Positions 25,865 to 36,809 of a DNA stretch of 64,000 bases are shown here, one piece after another. The stretch lies in NCBI RefSeq assembly GCF_020252395.1, contig NZ_JADCDB010000008.1, positions 17,182 through 81,181 on the forward strand, in the 5' to 3' direction. Under the pieces are notes generated by a model that saw only the letters and a program-made list of their open reading frames with translations, ran no database searches and was not told the DNA's origin. Within the stretch, counting starts at the first letter, position 1; the number at the start of each line of letters is the position of its first letter. The DNA comes from Aestuariivirga sp. (GTDB lineage Bacteria > Pseudomonadota > Alphaproteobacteria > Rhizobiales > Aestuariivirgaceae). The position numbers were made by a program, and so were the translations under genes.

Positions 25865-27046
25865 TCAGCCGGGACCGTGCGGCGTCCAGCAGTAGATCCA
25901 TTCGAGCCTGCCCAGCGCATAGGCAGGGCCTGACAGCCGGAGGGTCAGGTTCCGCGCCGACGCCAGGACGCCGGAGGCGTGGTAGATGCGGCCCATGTTG
26001 CGCGACTGCTGCTGGATCCTGGCAGTGCGGGCGCGGCGCTCCTGCGAATAGGCGCCGAAGGCCGTGGCAACGTCTGGATACTGCCCAATCGCTCCTGACA
26101 GGACCACCGCATCCTCAAGCGCCATAACGGCGCCCTGGGCGAGGAAGGGGAGCGCGGCATGGGCGGCATCGCCCAGCAGCGTCAGGCGGCCCTTCGTCCA
26201 CTGTGGCAGCGGAGGCAGGTCGGCGCCGGGCCAGCGCATCCAGCCCGCAGGCGCCGCGAGCAGCAGGCCAAGCGCTTCGCAGGCGTCAGGCAGGCGCTGT
26301 TCAACCTCGCCGGTGTGGGCAGGCGTCTTCCAGCCATCATCCGGAAGCGTGCCGTCCACCGCCACCACGACGTTGAAGTTGCGCCAGTTGGAGACGGGGT
26401 AATGCACCACATGTGCGCCGGGGCAGAGCCACAGCGTCACGCAGTCCGCTTCGATGCCTGGCGGCACGCGATCGAGCGGCATCAGGCACCGATAGAGGAT
26501 GACGCCGCGCGGCGTGGCCGGCGCCGTGCCGGCGACAGCTGCCCGCAGCGCCGAGCGGACGCCGTCGGCCGCCACCACGGCAGCCCCCTTGGCGGAACTG
26601 CCATCGGCGAAACCGAGGCGGGCAGTCTCGCCCAGGTCTTCCATGGCGGTGGCGCGCTTTCCGGTGTTGATCTCGATGGCGAAGTTGCGTTTGGCGGCGG
26701 TGACAAGGCTTGCCAGCAGGTCGGCCCGGTGGCAGACGCGGTAGGGGGCGCCAAAGCGATCCTCGAAGGGCTTGCCCAGCCGGATGCGCTGCAGGAGCGC
26801 GCCGGACAGCCCGTCGCGCACATGGATCTCGGAGGGGATGACGCAGGCGGGCTCCACTGCGTCCCAGGCGCCCAGCGCCTTGAGCGCTCTGACGCCATTG
26901 GGCGACATCTGGAGGCCGGCGCCGATCTCTTCGAAGGTTTGCGCCTGCTCGAACAGCCGCACCGGGCGGCCCTGCCGGGCGAGACCCAGGGCTGCCGCCA
27001 GCCCGCCGATGCCGCCGCCGGCGATGAGGAAGGAATGCGCATCCAT
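25865..27046 (-). CDS. FAD-dependent monooxygenase (salicylate hydroxylase type)
   Basis: A 393-residue flavoprotein hydroxylase of the UbiH/salicylate hydroxylase group, which hydroxylates aromatic rings with NAD(P)H and O2. The FAD-binding GxGxxG is in LIAGGGIGGLAAALGLARQ, followed by Glu in RLFEQAQ. The second FAD motif is GDAAHAALPFLAQGA. The substrate cannot be told. It stands alone and diverges from the aminotransferase gene at 27153. Confidence 0.85.
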   Translation of the reverse strand: MDAHSFLIAGGGIGGLAAALGLARQGRPVRLFEQAQTFEEIGAGLQMSPNGVRALKALGAWDAVEPACVIPSEIHVRDGLSGALLQRIRLGKPFEDRFGAPYRVCHRADLLASLVTAAKRNFAIEINTGKRATAMEDLGETARLGFADGSSAKGAAVVAADGVRSALRAAVAGTAPATPRGVILYRCLMPLDRVPPGIEADCVTLWLCPGAHVVHYPVSNWRNFNVVVAVDGTLPDDGWKTPAHTGEVEQRLPDACEALGLLLAAPAGWMRWPGADLPPLPQWTKGRLTLLGDAAHAALPFLAQGAVMALEDAVVLSGAIGQYPDVATAFGAYSQERRARTARIQQQSRNMGRIYHASGVLASARNLTLRLSGPAYALGRLEWIYCWTPHGPG

Positions 27047-27059
27047 GGCGGCCTTTTAG

Positions 27060-28355
<1,296 letters not shown>

Positions 28356-28370
28356 ATGAGAGAAACAACC

Positions 28371-28874
28371 ATGAACATGTATGATGCGTCCGTTCCTGTC
28401 TTTGCCCATTTCCTGCGCTCACTCTCGGCGATCCTCAAGAAGGCCGAGATGCATTGCGCGGCGCGGAAGATCGAACCCAGCGTGATCCTCGCCGCCAGGC
28501 TGTTCCCCGACATGTTTGCCTTCACGCGCCAGGTGCAGATCGCTTCGGATGCCGCGAAGGGGGCGGGCGCAAGGCTTGCCGGCGTGGCCGTGCCAAGCTG
28601 GCCAGACGAGGAAAAGACCTTCGATGAGCTGCAGACGCGAATCGGCAAAACCCTGGAGTTTCTGGCCGCGCTCAAGCCGGAACAGTTCGCCGGCGCGGAG
28701 GACCGCGATATCCACCTCAAGGCCGGCGGACGCGAGTTGGAGTTCAGGGGTTTCGCCTATCTCGAAACCTGGGCCAAGCCCAACTTCTTCTTCCACCTCA
28801 CCACCGCCTATGCCATCCTCCGGCACAATGGAATCGAGTTGGGCAAGCCGGATTTCCTGGCTGGCGGTCAGTAA
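28371..28874 (+). CDS. DUF1993 family protein
   Basis: A 167-residue protein of DUF1993, a family related in fold to DinB-like helical bundles and of unknown function. It has the typical start MYDASVPVFAHFLRSLSAIL and a C-terminal NFFFHLTTAYAILRHNGIELG with a His in the position where DinB-like proteins bind metal. The ATG at 28371 is chosen; 28356 directly after the aminotransferase stop is also in frame. The gene is probably co-transcribed with the aminotransferase. Confidence 0.8.
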   Translation: MNMYDASVPVFAHFLRSLSAILKKAEMHCAARKIEPSVILAARLFPDMFAFTRQVQIASDAAKGAGARLAGVAVPSWPDEEKTFDELQTRIGKTLEFLAALKPEQFAGAEDRDIHLKAGGRELEFRGFAYLETWAKPNFFFHLTTAYAILRHNGIELGKPDFLAGGQ

Positions 28875-28911
28875 GACAGCGTCTCCTGGACTACATCAGA
28901 AGGATGGTGTC

Positions 28912-29373
28912 ATGATGAAGAGATTTGCCGCCTCTCTGCTGGCCCTTGGGCTGCTTGCGCTGCCCGCGCATGCCGATGGCGGCGTAAAGCTGGGCATGCT
29001 GGTGTGCGATGTGTCGGGCTCGATCGGCCTGATCCTCGGCGGCTCGGAATCCGCGTCCTGCACGTTCCAGGGCCCCAATGGCGTCGAATACTACAAGGGC
29101 CGCATCACCCAGGTCGGCCTCGACATCGGCGTATCCTCCGGCGCCATCATGAGCTGGGCGGTGTTCGCGCCGGGCCAGGTGGGCGTGGGCGCGCTGGCGG
29201 GCGACTATGCCGGCGCAACTGCCGATGCCGCCTTTGCCGTGGGCCTCGGCGCCAATGTGCTGGTCGGCGGTTCGCAGCAGTCGATCGCGCTGCAGCCCGT
29301 CAGCATCGAGGGCCAGACCGGCGTCAACGTCGCGGCAGGCCTTGCCAACTTCCGCCTCGAATATGTTCCGTAA
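28912..29373 (+). CDS. DUF992 exported protein, paralogue 1
   Basis: A 153-residue DUF992 protein with a signal peptide ending at AHA (about residue 21). Two Cys residues (in LVCDVSGS and ASCTFQGP) could form a disulfide. The C-terminal half has SWAVFAPGQVGVGALAGDYA and AVGLGANVLVGGS. The family is typical of Rhizobiales, is predicted periplasmic, and has no known role. A homologue lies 130 bases downstream in the same direction. Confidence 0.8.
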   Translation: MMKRFAASLLALGLLALPAHADGGVKLGMLVCDVSGSIGLILGGSESASCTFQGPNGVEYYKGRITQVGLDIGVSSGAIMSWAVFAPGQVGVGALAGDYAGATADAAFAVGLGANVLVGGSQQSIALQPVSIEGQTGVNVAAGLANFRLEYVP

Positions 29374-29503
29374 CAACCCGCCGGGGAGGAAGAGGGTTAA
29401 CCCTGCGGATTAACTGCCATTCCGCCCCGGAATACCGGTCTTGTCCAAATCCTGACATAATGAAAGCCTCTAGCCTTTACCGTCCAATAGGAGACATCGA
29501 CAC

Positions 29504-29974
29504 ATGAAGAAACTGGCCATTGCGGCTCTACTCACCCTGGGCCTCGCGGCCTCCCCGGCCTTCGCCAAGACGAGCGGCGTCAAGATCGGCGTCCTCAACT
29601 GCAACGTCTCGGCCAGCGTCGGCATGATCGTTGCGTCCTCCCGGACGCTGAAGTGCAAGTTCGACCGCGCCGTCGGCGGCACCGAAAATTACACCGGCAC
29701 CATCGAGCGCCTCGGCCTCGACGTCGGCTTCACCGGCAAGGGCGTGATGTCGTGGGTGGTGTTCGCCCCCGGCCAGATCGCCAAGGGCGCCCTCAAGGGC
29801 AAGTATGCCGGTGCGTCGGCGGAAGCCTCGGTGGCCGTTGGCCTCGGTGCCAACGTGCTGGTCGGAGGCGGCAGCAAGTCGATCACGTTGCAGCCCCTCA
29901 GCGTCCAGGCCCAGACCGGCCTGAACCTCGCCGCCGGCGTCGCTGCGATGACGCTTAAGCCCTCCAAGAAGTAA
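29504..29974 (+). CDS. DUF992 exported protein, paralogue 2
   Basis: A 156-residue tandem paralogue of the previous gene. The signal peptide ends at AFA (about residue 21). The same Cys pair is present (LNCNVSAS and LKCKFDRA), and the C-terminal half is nearly identical in pattern (SWVVFAPGQIAKGALKGKYA, AVGLGANVLVGGG). SD-like ATAGGAGA lies 13 bases before ATG 29504. A strong terminator follows the gene. Confidence 0.82.
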   Translation: MKKLAIAALLTLGLAASPAFAKTSGVKIGVLNCNVSASVGMIVASSRTLKCKFDRAVGGTENYTGTIERLGLDVGFTGKGVMSWVVFAPGQIAKGALKGKYAGASAEASVAVGLGANVLVGGGSKSITLQPLSVQAQTGLNLAAGVAAMTLKPSKK

Positions 29975-29998
29975 GCCTTCCCGGGATTGCTGCGAACG

Positions 29999-30030
29999 GG
30001 CCTGGCGAAAGCGCCGGGCCTTTTCGTTTT
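29999..30030 (+). terminator. rho-independent terminator after DUF992 pair
   Basis: GGCCTGGCG (29999-30007) pairs with CGCCGGGCC (30012-30020) with one G-U pair and a four-base loop, followed by TTTTCGTTTT. It ends the DUF992 transcript. Confidence 0.8.
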
Positions 30031-31627
30031 GTGAATTCGCTTGCGGGCCGTTCTGAACGGAGTCAGTCTTTGACCCGTGGAACCGCCCCGGCGTGGTGAC
30101 ACGGGTAGAGATGGGCGGTCCTTCGCTGCAACGAGTGTCAGCAGTTAAAGGAGCATTGTCCATGGATACCCAAACCGGCAGTAGGCCACAGGGCTCGCGG
30201 TGCGTCGCACTGGTGGGCCCCTATCTCAGCGGCAAGACCACACTCCTCGAAGCCATCCTGTTCCACACCGGCGCCATTGCGCGCCAGGGCAGGGTGTCCG
30301 GCAAGTCCTCGGTCGGCGATGCGGCGCCGGAAGCGCGCGCCCATGGCATGTCGATCGAACTCAACGCCGCCAGCACGACCTATCTGGGTGACAGCTACAC
30401 ATTTCTCGATTGCCCCGGCTCGGTGGAATTCGCGCAGGACCAGCGCGCGGCGCTGAGCGGCGCCGATGTCGCCATCGTCGTCTGCGAGGCGGATGACAAG
30501 AAGGCGCCGGCGCTGCAACTGATCCTCAAGCAGCTCGATGAAATCAACCTGCCCCGCATCCTGTTCATCAACAAGGTAGACAAGTCAGATTCTTCCCCGC
30601 GCGACGTGCTCGAGTGGCTGCAGCCCGCCTCCTCGAAGCCGCTCATCCTGCGCCAGCTGCCGATCATGAAGGGCTCGATCGTGACGGGCTTCGTCGACCT
30701 CGCGCTGGAGCGCGCCTTCGTCTACCAGGAGCATCTCGAAAGCAAGCTCATCGACATGCCCGCCGACATGGCGGAGCTCGAGAAGTCGCAGCGCTTCGCC
30801 ATGCTCGAGCGCCTGGCCGACCATGACGATGAGCTGATGGAACAACTGCTCTCCGATATGGAACCGCCGAAGGACCGCGTCTTCGGCGATCTCGCCAGCG
30901 AGCTGGCCAATGGCTTTATCACGCCCGTTCTCTTCGCTCCGCCGAGCATGGCGCCGGCATCGAGCGCCTGCTGAAGGCCTTGCGCCACGAGGCGCCGGGC
31001 ATTGCCGGGACGGCGAAGCGGCTGGGCCTCAGGGCCAACGGCACGACGGTGCAGGTGCTCAAGACCTTCCACACCGCGCATGGCGGCAAGCTGTCGCTGT
31101 CGCGCGTGTTCTTGGGCGAGGTGGCCGATGGCGCCGTGCTTTATGGCGCGGAAGGCCAGGACAGCCGCGTGGCGGGCGTCTTCACGCTGATGGGCTCGAC
31201 GCCGTCCAAGGTGCTGAAGGGCGTTGCGGGCGACACGGTGGCGCTGGGCCGGCTCGAGGGAGCCCATACCGGCGAGACGCTGTCCACCACCAAGGGCAGC
31301 ACGCCGCAACTGGTGAAGCTCCAAACCGCGCCGGGTGTCTATGGTTTCGCCATTTCGGTGGCCGACCGCAAGGACGAGGTGAAGCTCACAAGCGCCATCG
31401 CCAAGCTTGTCGAGGAAGACCCCTCGCTGTCGCTCGCGCACAATCACGGCACTCATGAGATGGTGCTGTGGGGGCAGGGCGAGATGCACCTGCGCGTGGC
31501 GCTGGAGAAACTGCAGGGCAAGTTCGGCGTGCATGCCCATACCAAGCCGCGGCGCATCTCCTACCAAGCGGTGATGACCAGAGAGCCTGAACAGGGGTGT
31601 GAACAGGCCAAGGATTAAGGACTGAGA

Positions 31628-31867
31628 ATGAGCTACGCTATGCTGACCGTTCCTGTTTTCGTACGGTCCTATGACCGGGATTGTTTGGACTTGCAGGATG
31701 ATCCTATTGAGTATATTACCCATTTGGAGACAGAGATTAGTGGCCAGTACCCTGACTTCGTCTTCTACGACAGCAACGGTAACCGTGTGTGGCCTGTCAC
31801 CCTGCTAAAGGGCCACTTCGGTATCACAGGAGAGCCTCTATGGCCGGAGATACCCGCAGCTACATGA
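31628..31867 (+). CDS. phage-like hypothetical protein (79 residues)
   Basis: A 79-residue frame beginning MSYAMLTVPVFVRSYDRD, with an AAGGA-type SD before its ATG. The sequence is acidic in its first half (LDLQDDPIEYITHLETEI) and resembles no family I know. It overlaps the next start by 28 bases, a packing typical of phage genomes. It lies wholly inside the insertion. Confidence 0.5.
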   Translation: MSYAMLTVPVFVRSYDRDCLDLQDDPIEYITHLETEISGQYPDFVFYDSNGNRVWPVTLLKGHFGITGEPLWPEIPAAT

Positions 31868-32190
31868 AAGCCATCCTTCCCATCGAACTGGTGCGGAAGA
31901 TAGACCCTAGCGACAGCCTCAGTGCATCTACGGTGCTGATGCTGTTGTACGTCATGCAGTACCCTGACAGTACCATCAAGAAGCTGGAACAGGTGACTGA
32001 GCTACGACGTTCGTCTGCCTCGCGTCACATCCTGATACTCACAGAGCGTGGAGACAGGGCAAGGGCGAGGCCGGGGCTGGGTTTGGTCACCACCTATGAG
32101 GATGCACAGGACAGCCGTGTGAAGCGTGTGAAGCTGACCGCTAAGGGCCAGCGTCTTGCCAATGACATAGCCAAGATCATGGAGACCTGA
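31840..32190 (+). CDS. MarR-like winged-helix protein of phage-like insertion
   Basis: A 116-residue protein with a winged helix-turn-helix. The helices run over YPDSTIKKLEQVTELRRSSA (residues 41-60), and the wing ends in the MarR-type DSRVKRVKLTAKGQRLA (91-107). AGGAGAG lies eight bases before ATG 31840. It probably binds DNA, perhaps as a lysogeny or host-gene regulator. It is joined directly to the integrase-like frame (TGA then ATG). Confidence 0.55.
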   Translation: MAGDTRSYMKAILPIELVRKIDPSDSLSASTVLMLLYVMQYPDSTIKKLEQVTELRRSSASRHILILTERGDRARARPGLGLVTTYEDAQDSRVKRVKLTAKGQRLANDIAKIMET

Positions 32191-32340
32191 ATGAAGCTGA
32201 GTAAACTCTACAACGAACTAATCAACAACGAGTGGAAGGACAACAAGGACCTAAAGGGATCCAAGCGCCGCGCCGATGACATTCTCAACTATTTCGGGGA
32301 TGACACGGACATTCGCACCATCGACTACCAGAAGGTGAAA
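32191..32340 (+). pseudogene. truncated integrase-like N-terminus
   Basis: About 50 codons beginning MKLSKLYNELINNEWKDNKD, then DDILNYFGDDTDIRTIDYQ. This resembles the SAM-like core-binding domain of a tyrosine recombinase. The catalytic domain is absent because the host gene resumes at 32341; the frame runs on out of phase to 32607 with no meaning. The family call rests on a short stretch. Confidence 0.45.
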
Positions 32341-33113
32341 GGAGACGATCCGCAAGCCGGTGCAGATCCGCGGCCGGCACAAGAAGCAGTCGGGCGGGCA
32401 TGGCCAGTATGGCGACGTGGTGCTGGAGATCGCACCGCTGCCGCGCGGCTCCGGCTTCCAGTTCACCGACACGATCGCCGGCGGCGTGGTGCCGAAACAA
32501 TATATCCCCGCTGTGGAGCAGGGCGTGCGGGAGTGGATGGGGCACGGGCCCTTGGGCTTCCCCGTCACCGACTTCAGCGTCAACCTCTCCGACGGGTCCT
32601 ATCATGACGTCGACTCGTCCGAAATGGCGTTCAAGACGGCAGCGCGCATCGCCATGACCGATGGCATGCCGCAATGCGCGCCGGTGCTGCTCGAACCCAT
32701 CGTGCTGGTCGAGATCCATAGCCCAAGCGAAGCGACCGCGCGCATTAACCAGATCGTGACCGGCCATCGCGGGCAGTTGCTCGGCTATGATGGGCGCGAC
32801 GGCTGGCCGGGCTGGGACACGGTGAAGGCCCACATGCCGGAGTCCGAAATGGCGTCCCTCATCATCGAGCTGCGTTCGGCCACGGCAGGCGTGGGCACCT
32901 TCACCTTCGCGCTCGACCACATGGCGGAACTCACCGGCCGCGCGGCGGAGCAGGTGGTGGCGGGCCGGAAAGCGGAGGCGGCGTAACAGCCTCCTTCTTC
33001 TTCCCCGAAGGGCAAGAGGGAGAGTGTTCCCTTCCCTCGAAAGTGATCGGGGCTTGATTGGCCAGCGTTATGGATAGAGCACTATGGTGCTGTCCTCACA
33101 GGAGACTTTACAG

Positions 33114-34076
33114 ATGTTGATCAAGCGCAATCGGGGCTGGGAAATTCCGGAGGCGCGCGTCACCCCGGAGCATGTGTTCTTCAACCGCCGCAGCTTCATG
33201 GCGGCAGGCGCCGGGGCTATAGCCCTCATGGCAGTAAAGCCGGCGCGGGCGGAGACGGACCCTTCGGCCGCTCTTTATCCGGCCAAGCGCAACCCGGCCT
33301 ATGGTGATGCCGGGCGGCTGGTGACGGATGAGGCGGACAATATCAACTTCAACAACTACTACGAGTTCGGCACCTCGAAGCAGATTGCCGATGCCGCCAA
33401 GGCGCTGCCCATCCGGCCGTGGTCCATCGTTATCGACGGCGAGGTGGAGAAGCCCACCACCCTCGCCATCGACGATCTGTTCAGCCAAGTGACCTTCGAG
33501 GAGCGCATCTACCGTCACCGCTGTGTCGAGGCCTGGTCCATGGTGGCGCCGTGGACAGGCTTCCCGCTGAAGCGGCTGGTGGAGATCGCGAAGCCCAATT
33601 CGAACGCCAAGTACTTGCGCTTCGAGACCTTCAACAAGCCGGACGTGGCGGTGGGCCAGAAGGACGGCCTCTTCACCTCCTTCCCCTGGCCCTATGTCGA
33701 GGGCGTCACCATGGCCGAGGCGATGAACGAGCTGCCGCTTATGGTGACGGGCGCTTATGGCAAGCCGCTGCCCAACTCCATGGGCGCACCGCTGCGCCTG
33801 CACCTACCCTGGAAATACGGCTTCAAGTCGATCAAAGGCATCGTGAAGGTGAGCTTCGTGGCGGAGCGGCCGGTAAGCTTCTGGGAGCAGCTGGGGCCGC
33901 GGGAGTATGGCTTCTGGGCCAACGTCAACCCGGAAGTGGCGCATCCGCGCTGGAGCCAGGCGAGCGAGGAGGTGCTGGGCACGGGCGAGCGCATCCCCAC
34001 CGTGCTCTACAACGGCTATGGCGCGCAGGTGGCGGAGCTCTACAAGGGCCTCGAGAACGAGAAGCTCTACATGTAA
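33114..34076 (+). CDS. msrP: protein-methionine-sulfoxide reductase catalytic subunit
   Basis: A 320-residue molybdopterin enzyme (MsrP, formerly YedY) that repairs oxidised methionines in periplasmic proteins. The Tat signal has the twin Arg in NRRSFMAAGAGA (Arg25-Arg26). The molybdenum ligand is Cys137 in YRHRCVEAWSMV. ATG 33114 has GGAG eight bases upstream and is preferred to ATG 33084. The heme-binding membrane partner MsrQ is not adjacent: the next gene is a convergent LysR regulator. Confidence 0.92.
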   Translation: MLIKRNRGWEIPEARVTPEHVFFNRRSFMAAGAGAIALMAVKPARAETDPSAALYPAKRNPAYGDAGRLVTDEADNINFNNYYEFGTSKQIADAAKALPIRPWSIVIDGEVEKPTTLAIDDLFSQVTFEERIYRHRCVEAWSMVAPWTGFPLKRLVEIAKPNSNAKYLRFETFNKPDVAVGQKDGLFTSFPWPYVEGVTMAEAMNELPLMVTGAYGKPLPNSMGAPLRLHLPWKYGFKSIKGIVKVSFVAERPVSFWEQLGPREYGFWANVNPEVAHPRWSQASEEVLGTGERIPTVLYNGYGAQVAELYKGLENEKLYM

Positions 34077-34081
34077 AGAAA

Positions 34082-34105
34082 AAGGCCAGTCACGCGACTG
34101 GCCTT
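34082..34105. terminator. hairpin after msrP, T-run on minus strand
   Basis: AAGGCCAGTC (34082-34091) pairs perfectly with GACTGGCCTT (34096-34105). On the minus strand it is followed by TTTCTTT, so it may end leftward transcripts from the LysR gene as well as msrP. Confidence 0.6.
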
Positions 34106-34320
34106 GAAGTTACCCGTTCCCCCTCGTCGCCGAGGGTTTGGTCCCGTCCGCCCGGTGGGGGATGAGGAGACCCATTGGCCACTCCGCAAGGGGAGACAGT
34201 GAAGCGGCGAATCCCGCGCCGGAATGCGCGGCGACCAAAGGTGTGACTTTCTCGGCGGCAATCAGCAAGCAGCGCGCGGTCATGGGAGCCATGCCAGGAG
34301 GGAATGCGCCGGGTCGTCTT

Positions 34321-34341
34321 CTCCCGCTCCTTCGGCGGGAG
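34321..34341. terminator. CTCCCGC/GCGGGAG hairpin after LysR gene
   Basis: CTCCCGC (34321-34327) pairs with GCGGGAG (34335-34341), just past the stop of the leftward LysR gene. It belongs to the same hairpin type as 25223-25247 and 47269-47289. Confidence 0.4.
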
Positions 34342-34351
34342 AGGGCGCAAC

Positions 34352-35246
34352 TCAGAAGCTCCACTCCTTCGCCTTCGCCACGAGGAAGTCGCGGAAGACG
34401 GTGACACGCTTGGTGTCCTTCAATTCTTCCGGATACACGAAGTAGGTGTCGAACTCCGGCGTCTCCACCGGCACGTCGATCTGCACCAGTCCTGAGTCCT
34501 CCGGCACGATATAGTCGGCGAGCGAGGCAAGCCCCATCCCGGCCTGGACGGCGCGGCGAAGCCCATAGGCATTGTTGACGCGCAGCGCCACGGGGCGCGG
34601 GTCGCCCTCCGGGCGGCCCACGAATTCGAGCCAGTTCACCGGAGTGAGATAGTTGGGCGCCTGGCCGTGGGTGAGAATCTTGTGCTTGTCGAGGTCCTCC
34701 AGCGACTTCGGAATGCCATGCTTCTTAAGGTAATCGGCGGAGGCGTAAAGATGGTGATGCACGGTGAAGAGCTTGCGTTGAATGAGGTCGGGCTGCGTCG
34801 GCCTTCTCAGCCGCACGGCGACATCCGCCTCGCGCATTGACAAGTCGAGCTCGCGGTCGTCCAGCAGCAGCGTCACCGCGATATCCGGATAGATCTCGGA
34901 AAACTCCTTGAGGCGCGGCGTGAGCCACACGCTCCCCAGGCCCACGGTGGTGGTGATGCGGAGTTCACCTGAGGGCTTCTCCTTCGAGTCCATCAGGCGC
35001 GTCTGCGCCGCGGTGAGCTTGGTGAACACCTCATGCGCCGTGCGATAGAGCATCTCGCCCTGCTCGGTGAGGATGAGACCGCGCGCGTGGCGGTGGAAGA
35101 GGGGCACGTTCAGCGCGTCTTCCAGCGCGGAGATCTGGCGGCTGACGGCGGACTGCGACAGCCCCAGTTCATGGCCGGCATGGGTGAAGCTGCCTGCATC
35201 CGCCACGGCGTGGAAGATGCGCAGCTTGTCCCAGTCCATCACCGAA

Positions 35247-35260
<14 letters not shown>
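34352..35260 (-). CDS. LysR-family transcriptional regulator
   Basis: A 302-residue regulator. The N-terminal helix-turn-helix spans about residues 9-66 (FHAVADAGSFTHAGHELGLS then SAVSRQISALEDALNVPLF). The C-terminal part is the effector-binding domain. LysR proteins usually regulate a neighbouring gene with a small-molecule co-inducer, here unknown. Its first 14 bases overlap the end of trxB, so it is likely co-transcribed with trxB and could link to redox control. ATG 35239 (MDWDKLRIF) is an alternative start. Confidence 0.88.
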
Positions 35261-36209
<949 letters not shown>

Positions 36210-36236
36210 TGGGTGCTCCAGTTGCTATGAGAAAAC

Positions 36237-36264
36237 AGCATAGCTGAATTGGGCGCAACGGCAA
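36237..36264 (-). promoter_or_regulatory. possible trxB promoter
   Basis: On the minus strand TTGCCG (36264-36259) and TATGCT (36242-36237) are 16 bases apart, about 28 bases before the trxB ATG. The spacing and position are reasonable; the -35 is imperfect. Confidence 0.35.
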
Positions 36265-36440
36265 GGCCGCTACAAGCTGTTGTGAACAGGGGCCACACCC
36301 GAATTTTGCTTGAAGCGCCTCAAGCGAAATTTGCCCGTCTCTTCCGGAGGCTGCGCCGCGGTTCTATGCTGCCCTTCGGAAACGGCAATGCGGCATTGCA
36401 CCATCCAAGCAATGCAGAATTGAGGGCGGTGCCGGCCCCT

Positions 36441-36806
36441 CTAGCGGATCATGTAGACCTTGCGGATCGTCTCATGCACGCGGCAGGCGCCCTTCCAGTC
36501 CCGCGGAAAGAAGGCCACGGTCCCCGGCATGATCTCGATCACTTCGCCCGACTCATGCGTGTAGGTGCAGCGGCCCAGCAGGAAGTGGCAGAACTCGTCG
36601 CGCGTGACGTGGCAGTTCCAGAAGCCCGGCGTGCAGATCCAGATGCCCGTCTCGCTTTCGCCATTGGGTCCTTTGTGCAGCACGAGACCGGAAGTGTGCG
36701 AGGCCCCCTCGATCATGGTGGAGATCACGCCCCAGTCCTTGAAAGGCCCCGGATAGGTCTCCGGAGCGCTGAGGTGGGGGGCGGAGGATTCGAGTTTCAG
36801 GGTCAT
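36441..36806 (-). CDS. cupin-domain protein (DUF861-like), paralogue 2
   Basis: A 121-residue single cupin resembling DUF861, the family of ureidoglycine aminohydrolase-like cupins. It has RDEFCHFLLGRCTYTHESGE and IEIMPGTVAFFPRDWKG, the two cupin motifs in degenerate form. It is a close paralogue of the next upstream gene, which ends three bases before its start. It is last in the transporter-glycosyltransferase operon. The enzymatic role is unknown. Confidence 0.8.
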   Translation of the reverse strand: MTLKLESSAPHLSAPETYPGPFKDWGVISTMIEGASHTSGLVLHKGPNGESETGIWICTPGFWNCHVTRDEFCHFLLGRCTYTHESGEVIEIMPGTVAFFPRDWKGACRVHETIRKVYMIR

Positions 36807-36809
36807 GTG

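Larger units (their letters stand above)
31567..32340 (+). mobile_element. 774-bp phage-like insertion in EF-G-like gene
   Basis: This segment interrupts the GTPase coding sequence. It is visibly AT-richer than its host and holds three tightly packed rightward frames: an unknown 79-residue protein, a winged-helix protein, and the start of an integrase-like protein. An imperfect direct repeat, CTACCA-N3-GGTGA, lies at 31561-31574 and 32325-32338. No transposase, inverted repeats or clean target duplication were seen. The limits follow from restoring the host frame. Confidence 0.65.
30162..32986 (+). pseudogene. EF-G-like GTPase gene, frameshifted and interrupted by insertion
   Basis: This was once one gene for an elongation factor G-like translational GTPase. 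The first part (30162-30936) has the P-loop GPYLSGKTT (residues 19-27), DCPGS in place of DTPGH, and NKVDK. The frame is lost near 30936: the next frame continues GSAEHGAGIERLLKALRHEA, which restores the family sequence if one G is added. The middle part runs to 31566. A 774-base insertion follows, and the frame resumes at 32341 as ETIRKPVQIRGRHKK and reaches the stop at 32986. Joining 31566 to 32341 restores ISYQETIRKP exactly. SD AAAGGAG precedes ATG 30162. Confidence 0.8.

Noticed and set aside
29398..29416. TTAACCCTGCGGATTAAC as a second CtrA box
   Set aside because: The TTAA half-sites are nine bases apart, not seven, so it does not fit the CtrA consensus.
31567..32340. Intact prophage
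   Set aside because: Only 774 bases with three small frames are present, and the integrase-like frame is cut after about 50 codons; no structural or replication genes are seen.
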